Shown piece by piece: positions 57,255-64,000 of a DNA stretch of 64,000 nt. Position 1 is the first letter of the stretch, and each line of letters starts with the position of its first letter. The notes beneath the pieces are model-generated. The model saw only the letters and a list, made by a program, of their open reading frames with translations. It was not told the DNA's origin and did no database searches. The stretch comes from Lutjanus erythropterus (lineage: Eukaryota > Chordata > Actinopteri > Lutjaniformes > Lutjanidae): contig CM034600.1 of the NCBI GenBank assembly GCA_020091685.1, positions 12,220,219-12,284,218 of the forward strand. The letters are read 5' to 3'. The position numbers and the translations under genes were made by a program.

Positions 57255-59264
57255 ATCCTTTGAGATGGATGGAGGCCAGTTGGGCAGAAGAGAATACAGT
57301 ACTGAGGTAATTTACAGCTTCAACCAGGGACGATGAAAACAGAGAGGGTTCAGGTGGGCACAGGAGGAGGGATGCTGTTGAGGACCACGTTTGCAGGGAG
57401 TTAAATTCTAAGTATATGTCATCCATCATATTGATAAGTAAGTATTTGTTTTATGTGAAGTTGGTTATGCCTGCATTTTGAATGAGGCTTGTGGAAGGAT
57501 ATTCTGTGGGGAAATAAAATAAGAGAAGCAACAAAGTAATTTAAAGTGGATCATTCAACCATTTTTACTTTACTCCATTTTGAGCAACTAGAGAAAATGA
57601 TTATTTTACAAGAAATTACTTCACTGAAATGTGATGGGTAAGAAGGAAGGAAAACAAGGAAAATTGCAAAAACACAATATATTGTTACAGTGTGCATTTT
57701 TACATTTTAAATATGATTCATATTAATAACCTTAAATGTCAGAATCATGTCATTCTGACCAAACCGAAGGCAAGAAAGATAATGGTGTGTTAAACTTCCA
57801 CTACCGTGGTGTTTTCTTGCAAAGCCCGTGGAAAAGAACAACTTGGATGAAAAATAGAAGGTTTGGTTGAAGCTGCTGACTGAACAAATTCTGGATCTCC
57901 AACAAAAAGCTACCAGAGCGTGTAACAGCATCGTACTGCAACAGATTAGGGTGAGAGTTACGGTCATCTCACAGTGTCAGGTATTCTACAAGGCTATCCG
58001 AACAGATCTGCACGTATTCACTGTACATTTGTCAGTGTCAGAGGGAGGCACATATTATACTCTGTTAAGCCTCACACTATTGTTCAAATATTTCTGCTTA
58101 ATTTGAAATATAATAAAGACTTGAAGTTTAATTGTATGATTGCCCCTTTAGCAAAAATATTTAAGCATTTACTGTCAAAGAAACAAGCGTAAAAAGAAAA
58201 TGTAAAATAAATGAAGAACAAAAACCAAAAAAAATATCCACAAATGCAGTAGCTGTAATTGGTTTCCCTCCACCCCTGGGTGAGATGGGGTGAAACAGGG
58301 GTGAGGCAGAGGCTGCTGAGTGAGGAGTTTCCAGAGAAGAGCAGCACAGCTCACATCACGGAAAATACTGGCAAAGACAAAAGAGGCCGAGCTGATGGGA
58401 AGAGACCAGGAAAAGATCCAGTCCGGTGAAACAGGGAAGAGAAAGGTTAACAAAAGGTTGCTGACTGTGAAAGTTATCCACAACAGGACTGGCTAAAAAT
58501 ATAGGTGCACTGCACACAATATGGAACAAGGTGACCAAGAACCCAGGGATGATACCTGCAGCTCATGAACGTGTGGTGCATTTGAGACAGAAACAGTGAT
58601 TCATAATACAGGATTTCAAGATGGGTGGCCAAACAGAGAACAAGAATCCTCCAAGAGAAACAGAGTGTAGAATCTGTGTTTTTGTGTTTTTCCCTCACAG
58701 GTGAGCTCAGTCCCTCGCTGATGAAGGTGGAACCAAGCATTCAGGAGCAGAACATGAAACACCTGAGGCACCATCACTCAGCACTGTGGATATCGTGTAA
58801 AGGGAGAATCTGGATTATTTGAAGTCGGGTTGAATGAGGTACGTCTGTGAGATTCTTCCATTGTGGCCCCGTCATTACATAGAAAACAAAGAAAGAAATG
58901 AAGAAAACATATTTTGGGTTAACATGAAATGAAAAGAAAAAATCAGCATTAAATCAGCAGATCATTTCTTGAAAAACAAAATACCACTTCACAAACTATT
59001 TTCTCCATTGGCCAGAAATCTGCAGTAATCATCAAATTTACAGACTTCTCTGCCATGCTTTACCTGCTGAGCTATGCTAGTCCTTGAGAGTTGAACTCGC
59101 TGTTGCTGAATATTTTACCATGTCCAAATCTAATAAATTCAGTGTTTTGAACCGTGCTGCAATAAGGATGAAAATGGGTGAGTCGGAGTGAGGGTGCAGG
59201 GCTTTGGATGTCATTTCCAGAGCTCCTACAGTGTAAACCAGCTAACAGATCCCCTCTGGAAGAG
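57255..59264. other. No gene seen
   Basis: An acceptor-like TTTTTCCCTCACAG ends at 58700 and is followed by an open frame for about 40 codons (58701-58822), but no donor of quality follows and no family is recognised. The tract 58350-58460 is purine-rich. The overlapping frames at 57707-58538 have no recognisable domains. Confidence 0.4.
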
Positions 59265-59465
59265 ATTAGGAAGTACAGATCAAAGAAAAAGAAAGAAAAG
59301 AGAAGAAAATACCATGCTGGGTAATCGAAAGAAAGAATGAAAGCAAGAGGGAGCGGAAGGCAAGTGGTAAAAAATGAATGGTGCAATAAGTGAGAAAGAA
59401 AGGGTATGAGTTCGACAGAAGAAAAGAAACTAAGCAAAAAATTGAAATAACAGAAGGAGGTGATG
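59265..59465. repeat. Purine-rich (GA/GAA-like) tract
   Basis: About 200 bp strongly enriched in AAAG, GAAA and GGAG words on the plus strand, without a strict repeat unit. The minus frame 59072-59437 (121 codons) reads as Phe/Leu/Ser and is a product of this bias. Similar tracts occur at about 30520-30690, 48640-48790, 51700-51850 and 55350-55620. Confidence 0.6.
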
Positions 59466-61339
59466 ATGGAGAGGCTAATGCAAGATAGCTGATCTGAGGG
59501 AGACGACTGTTGATCTGAAGGTCACAGTGAGGTTTTACTATGACACGGCACTGCAGACCTTTTCACCTGCTAGAAGAGGCGAGGTGGAACGGATGGAAAA
59601 CTGCAGGAGCAGATAGAAGGAGCCTGAGCAAAACAAGAGTGAATTTAAAAAGGGAGTTGAAGGAAGTGCAGTAGAGGAGAGACATACAGAAGGCATATGG
59701 ATATAAATCTATATTTAATAGATTTATGAAAATAGAGAAAATGTCAGTTTGGGTTTGCTGCTTGCTTGAACTTTTTCACAGCAGCCATTCTGACATGAAA
59801 TAGTGGGTAAACACAGGTTTTACCAGTGATACTAATTAAGGGTCAGTTCCATTCAGGTCAAACAGGGAAGAGGACCTGCCTCCACTGTAGATATAAACAA
59901 CTTATTCTAAGATAACTAAAACACAACAATTATTTTTTTCTTGTAAGTAATTGGACACAAAAAGAATATTACAGTCCATGCAATCTTACAACTGGACCAA
60001 AGATCAGAACCCAGGCTGCTGCTGCAAGAACTTCTTACAGCTCTCTATTTTGTTCCCAGGCAGTTAGGCTATCACGCTAACTTGATGAACATAACAGGTT
60101 GAATGTCAAAATTAGTATGACATTATCTGGAACTGTGGGCTTTGGTTAGGGCTCATTAAAATCAATGGGCTCATACAGGAGGTGTTGGTGTTCTGGTTGG
60201 ATCTGGATCAAATTTTCAGGCCTGTCAAACTCCAAAAGGAAATGATCGTTAAATATACTGTTAAGCAGCTACAAATCTGTCATCTGGAATAGTGATTTAG
60301 AATTAAAAGCTGCTTTTTGCCTTTATGTGGCGAGCATATGACACACATGCACGTGGACACACACGCAGCTCTCCCCTCTGACAGGCAGCAGGCAGGGGAA
60401 GAGCGACCTTGAGCGAATTACTGAGATGAAGGGATGTAAATTGGAATATAAAAGAAGCGTGAAATGAGTTGCAGTATGAGGAAAAACAGAAAGACATTGA
60501 TTTCTCTCAATGAATCATTGTTCCCTTCATTCGCAGAGGACACACGATAGATATGGCAGAGTCTCATGGGTCAAGAATGGAGTGGGTGGCTCTGACTAAC
60601 TGGTTCAGACCTCTGTGACATGTGTTGTCTGTATTGTTTTATTGAGATACTTATGTGATTTTGTCAGAAGTGATCAGCATTGCTGGTGACGCTGGATCCG
60701 AGGTGCGTCTCTTCTCAACACTGACAGCCGACTCTGTTGTTTTGAAGCCTTGGGAAACATTCTTCATGTTCATAAACACAGGCTGCGGTGTCCAAAATTA
60801 AAGGTTTAAAATGAGGACTTCCTCCTTCGCCTGTTTAATTTGCCGCAAGTGTTACTTTGTCATCTGTGACTTGGTCGTTGGTGTTAGTTTGTCATTATGA
60901 GTCCCATTGTGTATCAGCAGATGACATCAGTGTCAGCACGTTGTGTTTGATAAAAGGATGAGCTCACTGCTGCACATGACATGACAACACAAGTTCTTTC
61001 TGTTGTTAAAGTTCAGTTATTCTGCTCAGTGCTCTCCCTTCTGGATTTGTCCCTCCGTCTTTTTTATCTGTACATCGTCTGAGGTGGTAAATACAGGGTC
61101 TCGGTTCATGTGGGTGTGAGAGAGAGGAAGAAGAGAGGAATAAACGAGAAAAAGTGTGGGTGAATGAGTGTGATAGTGATCTAACTGCCTTTTTATTCGC
61201 ATGTAATCCACATGGACCACCATAAGATCTTAGCAGCTAATGAATAGCATTCTCAGAGAAACATGACAAATGACATCACTCACTCCTGTTCTGGCTGTTT
61301 TTTTTTCTGGACTCTGTGGGAGTGCCGCCATTCATCTGG

Positions 61340-61340
<1 letters not shown>
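59466..61340. other. No gene seen
   Basis: The acceptor-like TTCCCTTCATTCGCAG ends at 60536, but the frame after it closes within about 25 codons. Nothing else is supported. Confidence 0.45.
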
Positions 61341-61394
<54 letters not shown>

Positions 61395-61399
61395 TGTGT
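61341..61399. repeat. (TG)22(CG)4 alternating purine-pyrimidine tract
   Basis: 59 bp of unbroken purine-pyrimidine alternation: a TG run, then CGCGCGCGCATGTGT. This is the strongest Z-DNA-prone sequence in the window. The minus frame 61280-61507 reads it as His-Thr and is an artefact. Confidence 0.95.
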
Positions 61400-62330
61400 T
61401 TGAAAAGGAGCAGTTGATGTGGAAAATATGTTGGTGTTTGTCTCTGTGATGGAAATTTTCTCCTGGTATTTTTCAGTGGTCACTGATGTGCACATTTTGT
61501 TGTACATTGGCCACTTAACTAAATAAACTGTTTTTAATCAAATTAAATCATATCGTCCATGTTTCCATCCAGCTGTCAAACTATATTTATGCTTCTGAAT
61601 TGTCACTAAACAAGTCTGTGGGCATCCTAGCATCCCTGTGAGGCAGTAATGCTAGACTCTAGAAAACAAAATTGTTGGATGGATGAAAAACATAGAGACA
61701 TCTTTGCTGTTCTTAGATTACTGCCTCTAATGGGGCAAAAAGTATCCAGACAAACAGTAAAAACAGACAAAACTACACTTCACACCCAAGAAACAGTTTT
61801 GACACATATTTTTGTACAAATTAAACATATAATGAATTAATATTTTATTTCCATGTCTGGTCATTCTCATGACCCACCTCATATGGGATTGTTCAGACAC
61901 ATTAACTATGAAAAAAACATTCCAGCATGCTAGTCCATCATCATCAAACAGCACAATACACCAGCATCATCCAGGCATAAACATCATTCCAGTATAAATT
62001 ATAGTCTCACTCAAATATCACTCAGGGAGACATCCCACAATACAAACTCAGTACAAACGCACAAGCACAGCCCCACAAACTCAAATCATATGATACTTTT
62101 TTCCTTTGGCCTCATGCTTTGAAAACAAACTCAGAAAAATAAAAAAAAATATAATCAAAAAGATTTTCAGTTAACGCTCCATTCTCCAACGCTATCAAAA
62201 CAAAATCAGACCATATCAAAAATTCAAACCATATTTGTCTCAAATCATGATTTTACGTAGAGAACAAAATAAAATGATATAATGTTTTAAGTGAGCTTTA
62301 GGATTGCTGGTAGGTGGATTCTTTTTCCTT
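61400..62330. other. No gene seen
   Basis: AT-rich; 61960-62280 is rich in CAAA and ACTCA words on the plus strand without a defined unit. Confidence 0.45.
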
Positions 62331-62401
62331 TTAACTAGCCGTTTCCTCAGGCTACCAGTCTTTGAACTAAGCCGTGCTAATTTGCTGCTGGCTGTAGATA
62401 T
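62331..62401 (-). repeat. Fragment related to the 2775-3512 repeat
   Basis: AACTAGCCGTTTCC, CCAGTCTTTGAACTAAGC and CTGCTGGCTGTAG correspond to the TTTCC-CCAGTCTTT-CTAAGCTAAGC arm of the element at 3465-3512. Only one arm is present and it is diverged. Confidence 0.5.
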
Positions 62402-63769
62402 CTGGAGTGCCCATGACATCTAACGTAGTGCTAATGGAGAGAAGCTCAGACACAGACACATGTCACTTGAAGAGATACGGTGTCTGTAACAGCCAGACAG
62501 TCAGTGCAAGCCATTGTAACTTATTAATTCCACTGAGCACAGCACATCTGCGCCATGGGTTTGATTTGTCCTCCACATGGCTGCAGCCCCCACCAGCAGT
62601 TTTTAAGACACATTTTGCCCACTTGATTATGTTGACTTGCTTCAGTTTTTTGTTGTTTTGTTCCTCTTGTCCTGCTTTTTGTGCTTCTATCATGGAAAAG
62701 TAGGTTACGTAGCTGTATAGTTTATTATCTGTCAGTCTTCATGATTGCAAGTCTGCACTGGGTCTTTTATTTTGAAAATTGACCAGATTCTCTCTGCCTT
62801 TTTTTTTGTGTGTGTTTGACTTCATGTCTGCTTGATCTGTTCTGTGTAGACTGACATGGCATCTGTCAAAAATAGACTTGACGCGTATCTGAAGCAGAGC
62901 ATATAACTGATTGGAATAAAAAGTTTTGTGTAGAATGGCTGCGATCAGTTCCAGCTGACGTGGTGCCGCTGTAACGCAACGCAGCCGTCCGTTGATTCAA
63001 TCTCATGGAATCTCACAGGAAGCAGTGAGTATTGCTCTCATTTATCTATGGAAAATGCTTTTTAGACTTCATGGTACTTGCTAACTTTCTGCAGTTTTCC
63101 TAATACATCCATGCGTTATCCATTTTAGAACTTCTCGGTCTCTACTCAGATGGTCGAACAGTGTCCCCTTACCCCATACGTTTTGGACAGTGGAATTGGG
63201 AAATGTGTGTCCGACAATGTCACAGAAACTGATATTCATAATCCAATTCTCCCAATGGTTTTCTGGGTATGCACAGGTGGCGAAGGAGTCACGGTTTCAA
63301 CGTGATGCTCCAGCTCTCTTTTTTTCATGCTTTCCACACCTACACTTTTGGTATGTACAAATGAGTGTAATACTATGAATGTTTTCCAGGAGAGACTGTG
63401 TGTGGCATTAATCCCAATACTCAAAAAACGGTTATCACACCTCATTCCTCTGTATAACAGCAGGATCTTAAGCATGTCATTGAATTTTGGCAGTTCAGAG
63501 CAGCTATAAAACACTTGCCTTCTTTAGAATATAGCTACCCTGCCTTAAGGGTTTAAGGCTGCTATGTTGAACTATCATGTTTCTACAGTAACCCAGAATG
63601 GTCAAACTGAACACTGGCTCTATACAGGTTTTTGTGTTTTTCACAAGTTTGGCAGCTACCACAGTTTCTCCTACATGCTTGGCAGGTGTGGGTGAAGCAA
63701 GCGGTATTCAGCTGGCTGCAGTTTGCAAACTCACCACTAGATGCCTCGCAATTTACACACAGGTCCTTT
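62402..63769. other. No gene seen
   Basis: The opposed frames at 62407-62703 and 62463-62693 have no recognisable family; neither do those at 63190-63514. Confidence 0.45.
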
Positions 63770-63915
63770 AATGTTTAATGCTAACATAACAACATTAACA
63801 TGCTATACCTGGAGTGAAATTGTTAATATAATGTTAACCACTACTGGAAGTAACATGCTGATCTTTAGTGTGTACATTAAAAATGTTAGCATCTTAGCAT
63901 TTTAGCGTGATCAAC
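63770..63915. repeat. GCTAACAT/TTAGCAT-rich repeat fragment
   Basis: Words AATGCTAACATAACA, TTAACATGCTA, AACATGCTGATCTTTAG and TGTTAGCATCTTAGCATT follow one another in the manner of a common teleost repeat rich in GTTAGCATG words. No ends are visible. Confidence 0.45.
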
Positions 63916-64000
63916 TTTTTGCAAGCCATCTTACATCTTCTTAAAGGAAGAATAACTTTCAAAATGACCAGTAAATCTTGCAGAAAAATTTCAAATTGAA

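Noticed and set aside
58701..58822. Open frame after a good acceptor at 58700
   Set aside because: No convincing donor, no recognisable family; the ATG frame starts upstream in intron-like sequence.
60537..60622. Short frame after an acceptor-like site (MAESHGSRMEWVAL)
   Set aside because: Closes after about 21 codons, with no poly(A) signal or partner exon.
1..64000. CRISPR array, rRNA, prokaryotic operon or integrated viral genes
   Set aside because: No regularly spaced repeats, no rRNA-like sequence, no polymerase, integrase or capsid-like frames; the sequence is vertebrate in character. tRNA genes were looked for by eye only, and none was convincing.

Overview
The window looks like non-coding DNA from a ray-finned fish, most likely a percomorph teleost. 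Three things point there: dense long (CA)n/(TG)n microsatellites, generally AT-rich sequence, and many short interspersed repeats that I recognise from memory as common teleost families. No complete gene can be supported. Open reading frames reach only about 145 codons and look like chance ORFs, translated microsatellites or translated repeats. The simplest reading is intergenic or large-intron sequence with, at most, one or two isolated exons.

Layout. 1-1643 is unique-looking, with a weak coding-like patch on the minus strand (800-892). 1652-2671 is an intact-ended, non-autonomous hAT-type element with a perfect 8-bp target duplication. 2775-3512 is an inverted-repeat element split by a second one (2836-3383). 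3513-16144 is mostly featureless apart from microsatellites and old repeat scraps. 16145-16690 holds a foldback element joined directly to a retroelement-like tail. 19761-20673 and 23666-24240 are old elements with GGGCTG-type ends; the second has an opposite-orientation relative at 57008-57254. 33930-34112 has paired CCAAT motifs beside a Z-DNA-prone tract. 37736-37920 is the best candidate regulatory module: two tandem RFX X-box-like palindromes 31 bp apart, then a triple DR1 nuclear-receptor motif. 38751-39001, about 45280-45495 and 49641-49860 are three copies of one repeat, one of them with an internally inverted module. 40563-40718 has the form of a first coding exon: pyrimidine-rich acceptor, ATG in good context, signal-peptide-like reading frame, consensus donor. 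The rest is repeat debris, microsatellites and purine-rich tracts.

If 40563-40718 is real, a plus-strand gene for a secreted or membrane protein would start its coding sequence there, with the regulatory motifs a few kilobases upstream. That link is inference. Names of repeat families rest on memory of teleost repeats, while inverted repeats, target duplications and copy-to-copy similarity were read from the sequence.
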